DNA of 64,000 nt from NCBI GenBank assembly GCA_029762595.1, contig JARVGJ010000001.1:228081-292080 (forward strand), read 5' to 3'. Made by a program: the position numbers and the translations under genes. Source of the DNA: Methanolobus sp. Its GTDB lineage: Archaea > Halobacteriota > Methanosarcinia > Methanosarcinales > Methanosarcinaceae. Each line of letters opens with the position of its first letter. Positions within the stretch are counted from its first letter, which is position 1. The notes below the pieces were generated by a model that saw only the letters and a list, made by a program, of their open reading frames with translations, made no database searches and had not been told where the DNA came from. Positions 51,464 through 61,460 of the stretch are shown one piece after another.

Positions 51464-53011
51464 CTACCTGCGTTTACATTTACCGATAAATGCTGCTGCA
51501 AAAAGACCTGCAAGTCCCACAAGCAGTTCAAACCCGGGTGTAGGCTGGGCACTTTCCTGAGCAGCTCCATCAATAGCTGAGTCCATAGCTTCTATTTTTT
51601 CGAGCTCTTTACCCGAGATGGCTCTCTCACCATATATCATCGGATCACCTTCATAACCCAGGGCAGCAAAGTCCATGTTACCTCCGTCCAGGTGACAATC
51701 CTTGCAGGCAAGAGCATATTCTTTAGGTGCAACTTCATGGTTTATGCTTTCATAATAAGTGGTTTCCACGAATTCATATTCACCACTGTATGGCATACCC
51801 ACATAATCCATGCCTGCCCTGACAGCCCGGTCCCAGTCGTAAGTTGCCCAGTATGAATCCTCGCCGCCAAAAAGATCAGGGATCAGCAGGTACTGGTATT
51901 GTGCATCGCTTATCTGCTTTGCACGATGGATCTTGAAAGGATATATCTTGGAATTTGCATCATACCTGTCACCAAGAGGAGTGGAAAGGTCTGTAACTCC
52001 CTGCGGGTCAATCTTGTCCCCGAGATAATACTTCTCAAAACTCCCATTGAACCAGGCGTAGGTAGGAACAACATTCATACCCCATACAAATTCTCCTTTC
52101 ATCATATTATATGTGGCTTTTCCATATTCATCCACAGGTATGGTATCAACGTCCTGCCCGGCTTTGGACCAGTCCCAGTACATCTTTGTCGGAACCTCGC
52201 GGGCAAAGGAGGGTATGTGACATGTCTGGCAGGCTATGGAATCCGAATGGCCGTTAAGGCGGTCACTGTATTCACCCTGGTGAGGAGTATCACCGTGACA
52301 GTCAGAACACTCAACCCTGCATTCAGATCCGGGTATGCCGGCAAATCTGCCCGCTACATTGTGCGCAGTTGTCTTATGACAGTTCTGGCACTGGAAATCC
52401 ATACCACCCATATGAACGTCAAGTTCCCTTGAAGGGTCGTACAATGCAGATGACATATCCCCATGCTTTACATTATCGCCCCCACCTCCAAAGAAATGGC
52501 AATTGCCACCACATGTTAACCGTGATGGACTGCCCACACTCCGGGCCACGGCCAAAAGGTCTACAGAAGGATCAACGGCTCCTGCGCCTGTGGGTATCTT
52601 CTTGTATGTGCCTGTGGTCTCATGGCATACTACACAGTCTATATTCGATGCATTGCTAAAATCAAAAGTCTTGTCTTCCCACCCATATCCTGTGTGGCAG
52701 GAAGTACATCGCGGTTCATTGGATGCCAGAGCAACGCAGAAATTGTTAATAACCGTCCTCTTACCCAATTCCATAAGTCTTGCTTCCTCACATCCGCATT
52801 CAGCACATGTAGTCCAGAGCCAGTGGGTCGAGTTAAGCATATCTGCAGCCTGTTCAGAGTGACATTTGATACAATCCGCAGTCACATCCTGCCCAACATC
52901 ATAAGGACCTTCGAGGAAAGAATGGTTCAGATACGAGGCTGAACATGAGAAGGACAGAAAGATCACGCAAGCCAGCAAGCAGCAAAAACCAATGTATTCA
53001 GTACGTTTCAT
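51464..53011 (-). CDS. PGF-CTERM-anchored octaheme cytochrome c, tetrathionate reductase (OTR)-family-like
   Basis: CIKCH, CTSCH, CVVCH, CGGNCH, CQNCH, CSDCH, CQTCH, CKDCH; GGGGDNVKHGDMSSALYDPSRELDVHMGG; signal peptide; C-terminal PTPGFELLVGLAGLFAAAFIGKCKRR. Confidence 0.88.
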   Translation of the reverse strand: MKRTEYIGFCCLLACVIFLSFSCSASYLNHSFLEGPYDVGQDVTADCIKCHSEQAADMLNSTHWLWTTCAECGCEEARLMELGKRTVINNFCVALASNEPRCTSCHTGYGWEDKTFDFSNASNIDCVVCHETTGTYKKIPTGAGAVDPSVDLLAVARSVGSPSRLTCGGNCHFFGGGGDNVKHGDMSSALYDPSRELDVHMGGMDFQCQNCHKTTAHNVAGRFAGIPGSECRVECSDCHGDTPHQGEYSDRLNGHSDSIACQTCHIPSFAREVPTKMYWDWSKAGQDVDTIPVDEYGKATYNMMKGEFVWGMNVVPTYAWFNGSFEKYYLGDKIDPQGVTDLSTPLGDRYDANSKIYPFKIHRAKQISDAQYQYLLIPDLFGGEDSYWATYDWDRAVRAGMDYVGMPYSGEYEFVETTYYESINHEVAPKEYALACKDCHLDGGNMDFAALGYEGDPMIYGERAISGKELEKIEAMDSAIDGAAQESAQPTPGFELLVGLAGLFAAAFIGKCKRR

Positions 53012-53210
53012 ATTATACCCCATAAATGATGTGAATCCAACCTTAATAATATGGGTGAAAAATAATCCTATTTAAATATGGGGTGAAGCTGTGGAAATTT
53101 TGCAATTACACGGCGTTAACAAACTATCTTTTTGATACTTAGAAGAACGCATGGACAAAGCAAATTCAAAAAAAGAGGACCCGACAAAAATAGACAAAAA
53201 TAAAAGAAGG

Positions 53211-54092
53211 TCAGTATGCATAAGTCCTTCTGTTAAGATAGTACTTTGATCTGCCCCCGGATGATGTCATTTTCTTTTTAGCTTGAGAAGGCTGGGTCTT
53301 AGCCTTGCGGGCTCTTTTGTTACTGCTGCCATTCCCCTCTTTCTTACACTGCATATCAAAGCTTACCTTTCGTATTGACAGATCCATGCCCAGACCCCTT
53401 AGCATCCACATCAGAGCTTGGGCCTGATAATATCTGTTCTTCGCTTTTTTGCCCGCAAATGCATCAGAAACCATTTTAACAGCCCTTTCACCTGCCATTT
53501 TCTGCAGTTCGAACAGGCTTTTATCAGATAGTATGTCCCCATGATCACAACGGAGGCGCTTGAACATAGCATTTGCAGGGAAAGGAACCGAATTCATCGC
53601 ATTGATCTTCTGCCTTAAATTAGCAGATACAGGAGCATGGTGCACATCGATCAGCTTCTCCCTGTCTGCAGGATAGATGAGCCTCACTTTCTGCTTTGTC
53701 TTTGATAATTTGTCAGCCTGTTGATTCTGCATTCTTGGCACCCAGCGGAAATATATATCTAGTCCATATTCCCTGATGATGTTTGTTATATCCCGGTAGA
53801 TAGCCCCCATCCCCTCATCCACTACAGGATAGATGCCCCGCATCTGGTAGATAACTGTCTGACTATCCCCCATCACAGTCACAGGACCCTGCCCGTCAGC
53901 TTTGACATATTCCAGCATCCCTTTTTTAAGAGCAAGATATTCAGCAAAAAGAGCGTTATTACTGGTGTCTTTTTCCAGCCTGTCGTTTCCGAGTATAGAA
54001 TATGAGTTGTTCTGCAAGGTCACAACCCAACCAAATCCCATGCACCCACCCGGATTAGGTGTGCATGAGCCGTCAAAGGTTATTGCATCCAT
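53211..54092 (-). CDS. RNase HI-like domain protein with extra C-terminal domain and basic tail
   Basis: DAITFDGSCTPNPGGCMGFGWVV, NNALFAEYLALKKGML, VTVMGDSQTVIYQMRG, NQQADKLSK (four acidic catalytic positions present). Confidence 0.85.
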   Translation of the reverse strand: MDAITFDGSCTPNPGGCMGFGWVVTLQNNSYSILGNDRLEKDTSNNALFAEYLALKKGMLEYVKADGQGPVTVMGDSQTVIYQMRGIYPVVDEGMGAIYRDITNIIREYGLDIYFRWVPRMQNQQADKLSKTKQKVRLIYPADREKLIDVHHAPVSANLRQKINAMNSVPFPANAMFKRLRCDHGDILSDKSLFELQKMAGERAVKMVSDAFAGKKAKNRYYQAQALMWMLRGLGMDLSIRKVSFDMQCKKEGNGSSNKRARKAKTQPSQAKKKMTSSGGRSKYYLNRRTYAY

Positions 54093-54235
54093 GTTTCTCG
54101 TACTGTTAGAATGTATCTTCAGCCGTACACAGGAATATTCCCTTGCAGAATTATATTGGCTCAGAAATATATAACTGTGTTCAAGGTAAAGTATTTATAA
54201 ATATATAGATTGTAAAACAGACATCATTACCGAAT

Positions 54236-55057
54236 TCAATAAAAGACCAGAAATATTAGTTCCCGGACCTTATCGATCAATTCCCGGACCTCATCAGCAT
54301 GCATTTTATCGTTAAAGTCCGCACAATTGCTTGTTTCTGCACAGTTGTTTATTATAACTGCAAGATCCACAATTGTCCGCAGCATTTGTGAATCAAACTC
54401 ATATACCAGGTTCGATCCATGGATAGCATGGGCCATTTCAACAATGGCAGCATCAGGACCTGCCTGAAGTCCGTTCGTTTCACACAAAACCTTTAAACAT
54501 CTTTCAAGAACAGGCCCGGCGACACTGCCAGCCTGAAGGATCTGTCCCTGCTGGTATAGGCTTTCAGCATCTTCCAGTTTTGATATCAGGTTGCCTGCCA
54601 TGGGCATCCTAACCCGGTCATTCCTGCCCGAAGCAATAAGCTGCTGCACTGAATGAAGTACATAGACCTGAGCATCCAGACTGGCAATGAATTCTTTTCT
54701 CAGGTGTTTCCTCTCGTTGGATTTTCGGACAGAATCTTTCAGGTTGATCAGGCTTATGATATTTTTATGCAGCTTTTCAAAATCCCCGGTCTTTGAGGAG
54801 CTCCATGAACCAGAACATTTCCGGATAAGCTCATGGCAATTCAGATACCAGGCATTGTACTTTTCCATAACCGTGCTTTGGAGAAGCTCGTTTTTAGAAT
54901 TGATCACACATATTCCGTATTCAACATTTTGCAAGCCTGTGGAACCATCATCAACACGTTTCACCCTTTTCTGGGTTGTACCTTCCAGAAGATACATATA
55001 CATTCTTTCGATCTTTTCGGCTTCTTTGATGTATGCGTCAATATCCGGACCATCCAT
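54236..55057 (-). CDS. Hypothetical protein (helical)
   Basis: Start MDGPDIDAYIKEAEKIERMYMYLLEGTTQKRV; no family recognised. Confidence 0.65.
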   Translation of the reverse strand: MDGPDIDAYIKEAEKIERMYMYLLEGTTQKRVKRVDDGSTGLQNVEYGICVINSKNELLQSTVMEKYNAWYLNCHELIRKCSGSWSSSKTGDFEKLHKNIISLINLKDSVRKSNERKHLRKEFIASLDAQVYVLHSVQQLIASGRNDRVRMPMAGNLISKLEDAESLYQQGQILQAGSVAGPVLERCLKVLCETNGLQAGPDAAIVEMAHAIHGSNLVYEFDSQMLRTIVDLAVIINNCAETSNCADFNDKMHADEVRELIDKVRELIFLVFY

Positions 55058-55172
55058 AATAGTAGAATAGGAAAAATCGTATTTAAATGTAAATCGCAAA
55101 GTGATGATAATCATTGCAGAATTATTGTTGCAGAACGTGTAAGCAACAAATGCATAAGAATTAAAGTAAGAG

Positions 55173-55244
55173 CGTCCCGACCGAGGATCGAACTCGGATC
55201 TAAGGCTCCGCAGGCCTCAAGGATATCCATTACCCTACCGGGAC
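55173..55244 (-). tRNA. tRNA-Arg(GCG)
   Basis: Minus strand GTCCCGG TA GGGTAATGGATATCCTT GAGGC CTGCGGA GCCTT AGAT CCGAG TTCGATC CTCGG TCGGGAC G; cloverleaf with anticodon GCG in loop CTGCGGA. Confidence 0.93.
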
Positions 55245-55376
55245 ATTGGGGTTCATGCTCTAATGTCTTTCTCTGATATAAAGATTGTTGGTCGGGGTTA
55301 GTATGCGTATTCTTCCAAAAGAAAAGTTATGTTCACAATCAATAAAAGTTAAATGCTGCAAGAATGATTATAAAGC

Positions 55377-56561
55377 ATGACGATGACAATTGGACTTGCA
55401 GGAAAACCCAATGCCGGAAAATCCACATTCTTCAAGGCAGCCACCCTGGCAGACGTGGAAATTGCCAATTATCCATTCACAACGATCCATGCTAACAAAG
55501 GAGTGACATACGTAAGGGAGCAGTGCCCGTGTGTAACCCGCGAAAAGCGCTGTGGCAACTGTTCTGACGGTATAAGGTATGTGCCCATCGTGCTCATAGA
55601 CGTTGCGGGGCTGGTACCTGACGCACACCTGGGGCGCGGACTCGGTAACACTTTCCTGGATGATCTGCGACAGGCACAGGCAATTATCCATGTTATCGAT
55701 GCTTCGGGAGGCACTGATATAGAGGGTAATCCGGTTGACATAGGAGACCACAACCCCCTCGATGACATTGATTTTCTCAACCGGGAGCTCACCATGTGGA
55801 TCTTCAGCATCCTCAAACGCAACTGGGAGAGGCTTGCACGTAAAATACAGGGAGAGGGCCTTAAGATAGAACGCATACTTGCAGAGCAGCTTGCAGGTGC
55901 CGGGGTCGATGAGATACAGATCAGTTGCGCACTTAACGAATGCAAACTGGACAGGAGCCATCATACCAAATGGACAGATGACGATCTCATCCATCTTTGT
56001 GATATTATCCGTGCCATGAGCAAGCCCATGATAATAGCTGCCAACAAAGCAGATGTAGCACCCAGGGAGAATATAAGCGCCCTGATGGGACTTGAACAGA
56101 TAGTGGTACCCACAAGCGCAGCTGCAGAACTGGTGGCCAGATCCGCATCCAAGAGCAGGGCCATCAAATATGAACCCGGAGACAACGAATTCACGGTACT
56201 GTCCCAACAGCTCACACCTGCCCAGAAAAAAGGACTTGATAACGTACAAACCCTCATAAAGGAAATGGATGGAACAGGCATACAAAAATGCATAAACAGC
56301 GCTGTTTTTGAACTTCTGGACCTTATAATAGTATATCCGGTGGAGGACGAAGGGAAATGGACCGATAAGAACGGAAAAATGCTTCCGGATGCATTCCTCA
56401 TGAAAAAAGGTTCCAATGCCCACGACCTTGCATACAAGATACATTCAGACATCGGCGACCGGTTCTTATATGCAGTGGATGCAAAGACAAAAATGAGACT
56501 TGGAGAGAAACATGAGCTCAACAACGGGGATGTTGTCAAGGTAGTCTCAACCGCAAAATGA
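55377..56561 (+). CDS. YchF/OLA1-family redox-regulated GTPase (archaeal)
   Basis: GLAGKPNAGKSTFFKAATLADVEIANYPFTTI; IDVAGLVPDAHLGRGLGNTFLDDLRQAQ; NKADVAP; C-terminal TGS. Confidence 0.93.
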   Translation: MTMTIGLAGKPNAGKSTFFKAATLADVEIANYPFTTIHANKGVTYVREQCPCVTREKRCGNCSDGIRYVPIVLIDVAGLVPDAHLGRGLGNTFLDDLRQAQAIIHVIDASGGTDIEGNPVDIGDHNPLDDIDFLNRELTMWIFSILKRNWERLARKIQGEGLKIERILAEQLAGAGVDEIQISCALNECKLDRSHHTKWTDDDLIHLCDIIRAMSKPMIIAANKADVAPRENISALMGLEQIVVPTSAAAELVARSASKSRAIKYEPGDNEFTVLSQQLTPAQKKGLDNVQTLIKEMDGTGIQKCINSAVFELLDLIIVYPVEDEGKWTDKNGKMLPDAFLMKKGSNAHDLAYKIHSDIGDRFLYAVDAKTKMRLGEKHELNNGDVVKVVSTAK

Positions 56562-56576
56562 AGAGAATATGCTGTT

Positions 56577-57248
56577 TTGGAAGTGCCTATGGATTTTATA
56601 AACTCGCTTTATGAAAAGCATCTCTTTCAGCAGATAGGGAAATACCCTGTGCCTGAGCATGTTTCTCTCGTGCTTTCCGAGACTGACCTGCTGCATAAGG
56701 ACGGTTTTAAAAGGCTCAGGGATTACCTGGTCTGGTGCAGACAGCTGAAGATAAAGATAACAAGTATCTATATAGATGTCCTGGACACTGAAGAGACGCT
56801 TAAGTCACAAATGTCGGATAAGCTTCACGCAAAGATAATTGAGATGCTTTCAAAAGTACCCCATGACATCGGATACGAGATACTTGCAGAGAACGGTGAA
56901 CTTTGTTCAAAAAGAGAGGGGAAGGGTCTGCAGGTCTATGTTTCAATGGGTTTTGGCGGTCGCAGGGAAGTCACAAAAGCCGTTATATCGATACTGAAAA
57001 ACGTAAAGGAAGGAATTATTAAGCCTTTACAGATAAGCGAAGAAACCATAGAGTCCCGCCTGATGGTCAAAAATGAACCTGACCTTTTCATCCGTTCAGG
57101 AGGGAAACACCTGTCAGATTTCCTCATATGGCAATCCGTATACTCAGAATACTACTTCACCGATGTCAACTGGCATAGTATAAGGAAAATGGATATTCTC
57201 AGAATAATAAGGGATTTTCAGAAAAGACAGAGACGATTTGGAAAATAA
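56577..57248 (+). CDS. uppS: cis-prenyltransferase/undecaprenyl-diphosphate synthase-like
   Basis: KNEPDLFIRSGGKHLSDFLIWQSVYSEYYFTDVNWHSIRKMDILRIIRDFQKRQRRFG. Confidence 0.82.
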   Translation: MEVPMDFINSLYEKHLFQQIGKYPVPEHVSLVLSETDLLHKDGFKRLRDYLVWCRQLKIKITSIYIDVLDTEETLKSQMSDKLHAKIIEMLSKVPHDIGYEILAENGELCSKREGKGLQVYVSMGFGGRREVTKAVISILKNVKEGIIKPLQISEETIESRLMVKNEPDLFIRSGGKHLSDFLIWQSVYSEYYFTDVNWHSIRKMDILRIIRDFQKRQRRFGK

Positions 57249-57263
57249 CAAGGATTGTAAAGC

Positions 57264-57686
57264 TCATATATTCCTGCCCATTAGAATTGCATTGTCATCT
57301 AAATAGTAATCTTCAACCATACCCTCTACCTCAAACCCATTCCTCAGGTAGAAGATACGGGCATTCATATTCAGTTCTCTGACCTCGAGCACCATTTTAT
57401 GAAAACCATAGAGTTTTACAAGGTCTATACTCCATTCAAGCAACTTGCTGGCAATTCCCTTGCGCCGATATTCCGTACGAACAGCAATGCTTTGAAGATG
57501 AGCTTTCCTTTTATCATCCGATGAGCCTACAATTGCATAACCAAGTATATGATCTTGCTTATATACAAGAAAACCCGGGTTGCTCAGATGTGACTTGAAC
57601 AGGAAATCCGGCCAGGGAACCTTAAAGGAACAATTCTCAATCTCAACTACCTCGGGTATATCCGAGGGCAATGCTCTTCTTATCAT
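57264..57686 (-). CDS. rimI: Ribosomal-protein-alanine N-acetyltransferase RimI-like
   Basis: IRRALPSDIPEVVEIENCSFKVPWPDFLF; LQSIAVRTEYRRKGIASKLLEWSID; NMNARIFYLRNGFEVEGMVEDYY. Confidence 0.92.
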   Translation of the reverse strand: MIRRALPSDIPEVVEIENCSFKVPWPDFLFKSHLSNPGFLVYKQDHILGYAIVGSSDDKRKAHLQSIAVRTEYRRKGIASKLLEWSIDLVKLYGFHKMVLEVRELNMNARIFYLRNGFEVEGMVEDYYLDDNAILMGRNI

Positions 57687-57766
57687 TGTATCATTACATG
57701 ATCCTTTTTATTTAGGAGGTCTTTTGTGAGACTATTATTTATAGGATACATACTAAAAAGCTATCG

Positions 57767-58270
57767 ATGCCTTACGGAGTAATTATATGCACCAGATGCA
57801 GGAAGCAGGCACAGATCATTGACATTGGGATTTCAAAAACCATACGCTGCCAGAGATGCAACGCAAGCCTTGTAACAAGGAAACTTCGTCGTTTCTTTTC
57901 ATCCGAGAAGCTTGAGGACGCCATTTCTGCCAGAACACAGATACAGGCCAGGATATCTGAAAGTGGTGCATATCCATTGCAAACTGAAGGTATAGAAGTA
58001 CCTGGGACAGGATACCAGACATTTGGTGATGAGCTAAATGATAAGACAGGTTACCTGATAGGGAACAGAGGAATAGTGAAAAAGAAGACTACATATGAAC
58101 TGGTAATCTCTATACTTCGCTCCAGTGGCAACAGGATGCCTTATGAAGAGCTGAGAAAAGAAGCGTTGTATATGGACATAGATAGAGAAGAACTTGACGA
58201 TACTCTCGCAAGGCTGCTCCATGCAGGTGAAATATACAAACCCTCAAAAGAGACCATCGGACTTGTATGA
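57767..58270 (+). CDS. Archaeal zinc-ribbon/winged-helix protein (DUF1922/DUF5817-like)
   Basis: VIICTRCRKQAQIIDIGISKTIRCQRCNASLV zinc ribbon; C-terminal wHTH. Confidence 0.75.
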   Translation: MPYGVIICTRCRKQAQIIDIGISKTIRCQRCNASLVTRKLRRFFSSEKLEDAISARTQIQARISESGAYPLQTEGIEVPGTGYQTFGDELNDKTGYLIGNRGIVKKKTTYELVISILRSSGNRMPYEELRKEALYMDIDREELDDTLARLLHAGEIYKPSKETIGLV

Positions 58271-58422
58271 ACGGATATGGAAATGTGAACTATATCGGAC
58301 AGAATATCAGATCCAATATATTCGGGCATTAATATCCAATTATACAAAAAATATATCTAAAAAGATGTATAATATATAATGTCTCAACGATTTATCCCCA
58401 TAAAAATATTATATAACCAGGT

Positions 58423-59700
58423 ATGAATATGTCCGATATAACCCTTGATATTGTGGAACTGCTACTTACAGCTCAAATATATAACAAGTATCCTGAAATG
58501 GATGTAAGCGATCTGCCAAAAGATATACGCAAGTATTACTGGAGCAAGGACCAGAAAACAGTTCCAAAGCCCATCAAGGTCACGGTCACAGATATTGAGA
58601 AGATGTTCCATACAGAGGACATAGGTAGTAAATTAAGATCACTGCCTTTTATTAAGATCGATGAGATGGAATTCTCTGCAAAGATAACAGCTCTTGAGGT
58701 TGGAGCGGAATGGTTCCAGAAAAAGGACGATAAAAGGGAACGAATTTCACAAAACCCAGCCCTTGCATTCTACTTCGAGAAGAAAAAAACCCATGGAGCA
58801 GACTATAATAGTGCAAGATCAAAGGTCAGACCAAAAGAGGTGGACAGGGAATGGATCGAGTCGCTTATCGCAGATATTGAAAAGGAAGATGCTGGCCCTG
58901 ACATGCTCAAACTTGTGCAGATCAGTGCCCCTGAAGATATACAGCAGACCATGAAGGAGTTCGTCCTCACACATGAGCAGGAAGAGGAAACAAAGAAGAT
59001 AGTAAAGGCAATACAGTACAGGGACTACCTTAAACGCATAGGCCTGTATGATGTGGGCAAGATACTGATGGTAGGTCCACCAGGAACCGGGAAAACATCA
59101 CTTGCAAGGGCAATGTCCGAACACCTTTCTATTCCTTTTGTAGAGGTCAGGCTTTCAATGATCACTGACCAGTATCTCGGAGAGACAGCAAAGAACATTG
59201 ACAGGGTATTCGCACTTGCCAAGAAACTAAGTCCCTGTATACTGTTTATTGATGAATTCGATTTTGTGGCAAAGACGCGCTCATCTGATGAGCATGCAGC
59301 CCTTAAAAGGGCTGTGAACACACTTCTAAAAGCCATTGACAACATCAGCCTGACAAACGACGGCGTGCTCCTGCTGGCCGCAACGAACCATCCAAAGATG
59401 CTTGATTCTGCTGCATGGAGACGTTTTGATGAGATAATGAAATTCCCTCTTCCTGATGTGGATATGCGTAAAAGGATACTGGACATCGTCACAACAAAGA
59501 TCAAAGGTGACTTTGATACAGCAGAAATTGCAGCCCTGACACATGGATATAGTGGTTCTGACCTGCGTATGGTCATCCGTGAAGGTGTGCTAAGTGCACT
59601 TGTTACCGAAAGAACGGAACTTACACAAAAGGATATGCTCAATGCAGTGGCATCATTTGATGAAAGGGCAGTCATCAAGACTAACGAATATGAAGAATAA
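58423..59700 (+). CDS. AAA+ ATPase (single module, FtsH/proteasomal-ATPase-like, no protease domain)
   Basis: [64 protein letters not shown]. Confidence 0.92.
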   Translation: MNMSDITLDIVELLLTAQIYNKYPEMDVSDLPKDIRKYYWSKDQKTVPKPIKVTVTDIEKMFHTEDIGSKLRSLPFIKIDEMEFSAKITALEVGAEWFQKKDDKRERISQNPALAFYFEKKKTHGADYNSARSKVRPKEVDREWIESLIADIEKEDAGPDMLKLVQISAPEDIQQTMKEFVLTHEQEEETKKIVKAIQYRDYLKRIGLYDVGKILMVGPPGTGKTSLARAMSEHLSIPFVEVRLSMITDQYLGETAKNIDRVFALAKKLSPCILFIDEFDFVAKTRSSDEHAALKRAVNTLLKAIDNISLTNDGVLLLAATNHPKMLDSAAWRRFDEIMKFPLPDVDMRKRILDIVTTKIKGDFDTAEIAALTHGYSGSDLRMVIREGVLSALVTERTELTQKDMLNAVASFDERAVIKTNEYEE

Positions 59701-59716
59701 CACTCCAGGACAATTC

Positions 59717-60511
59717 ATGAAGATTACGCTTCTTGGAACAGGAGATGCCACAGGGACCCCGGTTATTGGCTGCAGTTGCCCTACGTGCCGGGATGCGCTT
59801 AAGGGTGGTAAAAGCCAGAGAACAAGATTTGCAATACTTGTTGAATCGGACAGTGGAGCTGTGCTAATAGACACCGGACCTGACCTTCGTGACCAGTTGC
59901 TCAAACATGGTACAAAACACATAGATGGAGTAATATGGACCCATGGCCATTATGATCACTTTGCAGGTTTTGCCGAGTTCCACAGGGTCCAGTACAACGT
60001 TGATGTTTACGGACTGCCTGAAACACTTGCATATATACTTGATTATCTGCATTTCCTCCACCCTAAAAAGCATGAAAGGAAACTCTATGAGCCGTTTGAG
60101 TTAATTGGCCTTGAATTCACTCTTTTTGAGGTTATCCACCCACCTGTTAAGAGGTCCGTTGGCGTAATGGTACGCCAAGGACGCACAAAAGTTGTCATTA
60201 CTGGAGATACGCAAAGGGATATCCCAAAAAAGAGTATGGACCTTATAAAGGAACCGGACCTGCTGATCGCAGATGCTATTGTTCCGCCTACTGTCGAAGT
60301 CAAAAAACACATGAACACCGAAGAAGCCTTTGAACTGGCCCGGGAGATCAAAGCAAAGAAAGTGATATTCACACACCTGAGCCATTTCTTCAAGCCGCAT
60401 GATGAAGCAGCAAAGGAATTTCCCATGGGATATGACGGCATGTCCTTTGAATATCCGAAAAATCAAGTACTAACGTATGTCAGTCCTTACCTTTCTTTTT
60501 TGGAAGAATAA
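59717..60511 (+). CDS. PhnP-like MBL-fold metallohydrolase
   Basis: MKITLLGTGDATGTPVIGCSCPTCRDALKGGKSQRTRFAILVES; VIWTHGHYDHFAGFAEF; VIFTHLSHFFKPHDE. Confidence 0.9.
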   Translation: MKITLLGTGDATGTPVIGCSCPTCRDALKGGKSQRTRFAILVESDSGAVLIDTGPDLRDQLLKHGTKHIDGVIWTHGHYDHFAGFAEFHRVQYNVDVYGLPETLAYILDYLHFLHPKKHERKLYEPFELIGLEFTLFEVIHPPVKRSVGVMVRQGRTKVVITGDTQRDIPKKSMDLIKEPDLLIADAIVPPTVEVKKHMNTEEAFELAREIKAKKVIFTHLSHFFKPHDEAAKEFPMGYDGMSFEYPKNQVLTYVSPYLSFLEE

Positions 60512-61391
60512 AATTGTCCTCTATATTTCTACGTAACTGTTCAAGTCTTTTTCTTTCAGCCCTATATCTGGAAAAGACCAGAAAAGCAAAGGAACCCAGG
60601 ATAAAAACAGCTATCCCCAAATCCCTTGGAGCGTTGAGGGTATAGAACTTAACGCTTATGAGTTTAGGGATAGGTTCTTTTTCCCCATCCAGGGAATTAC
60701 GGCCAAGAATATTCAGAAGACTGGTGCTCTCAAGCTCATTTTTCCAGACAAGATTCTCACGTGCGGAACTATCATAGAAGACCATGTAAGGAGATGGTTT
60801 TACCTTTCCTATAAGAGGATTGCCTGTGGTATACCCCGGCGGGAGAACAAAACGAACAATGGACGGGGGTGTTGTAACATACATGAAATCATGGCCTAGG
60901 GGCTTGGACACGGTATATGCCACAAAACCGGTTATCGGGCGTTCAAATGTGATGAAGACATGTTTCTGGCCCCGGATAACCTCTTCGGTGATAGTATAAT
61001 TGATATCATATGGCTCCTCCTTCATTGAGAAAGCACTTAGAGATCCAGAGGTTGCTTTGGTCCTTTCAGACAGGTCCCCCAGAACAACAATATTGCTTAC
61101 CACCCCATCCCTTGAAGTTCTCAGATCTTCAAGAGGCATTATATCTATGACCGATTCATTCTCGACTATAGAAACAACCTTTGCAGATACTTCCTTTGAA
61201 AGGTAGAAAGTGTGGGTCGGGATGAACTGTCCTTCCGCATCATAACTATTGTTAAGGAATACCTCAAACTCATATGCAGATGGGTCCTGAGTAGGATCTT
61301 CTTTGTTAACCGGCACAAGTTCATCAATACACCCGCCAGCTATGACAACCAGAAAAAGAGTACACATTGTCAGGACAAAATATCTGTTCAT
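60480..61391 (-). CDS. Membrane-anchored lipoprotein-like hypothetical (DUF5803-like)
   Basis: N-terminal MNRYFVLTMCTLFLVVIAGGCIDE lipobox; C-terminal TM FILGSFAFLVFSRYRAERKRLEQL. Confidence 0.75.
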   Translation of the reverse strand: MNRYFVLTMCTLFLVVIAGGCIDELVPVNKEDPTQDPSAYEFEVFLNNSYDAEGQFIPTHTFYLSKEVSAKVVSIVENESVIDIMPLEDLRTSRDGVVSNIVVLGDLSERTKATSGSLSAFSMKEEPYDINYTITEEVIRGQKHVFITFERPITGFVAYTVSKPLGHDFMYVTTPPSIVRFVLPPGYTTGNPLIGKVKPSPYMVFYDSSARENLVWKNELESTSLLNILGRNSLDGEKEPIPKLISVKFYTLNAPRDLGIAVFILGSFAFLVFSRYRAERKRLEQLRRNIEDNFILPKKKGKD

Positions 61392-61460
61392 TTATACACC
61401 AATTGATGATTTATTTTATGAAACTGTCGCTACACTTGTTTATCCTGCTACAAAAGACGT

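Noticed and set aside
55173-55244. tRNA-Arg as integration site for a mobile element
   Set aside because: No integrase gene and no visible duplicate of the tRNA 3' end nearby.
55368-56444. 358-aa minus-strand ORF
   Set aside because: Antisense to the clear YchF/OLA1-family GTPase; no recognisable domains.
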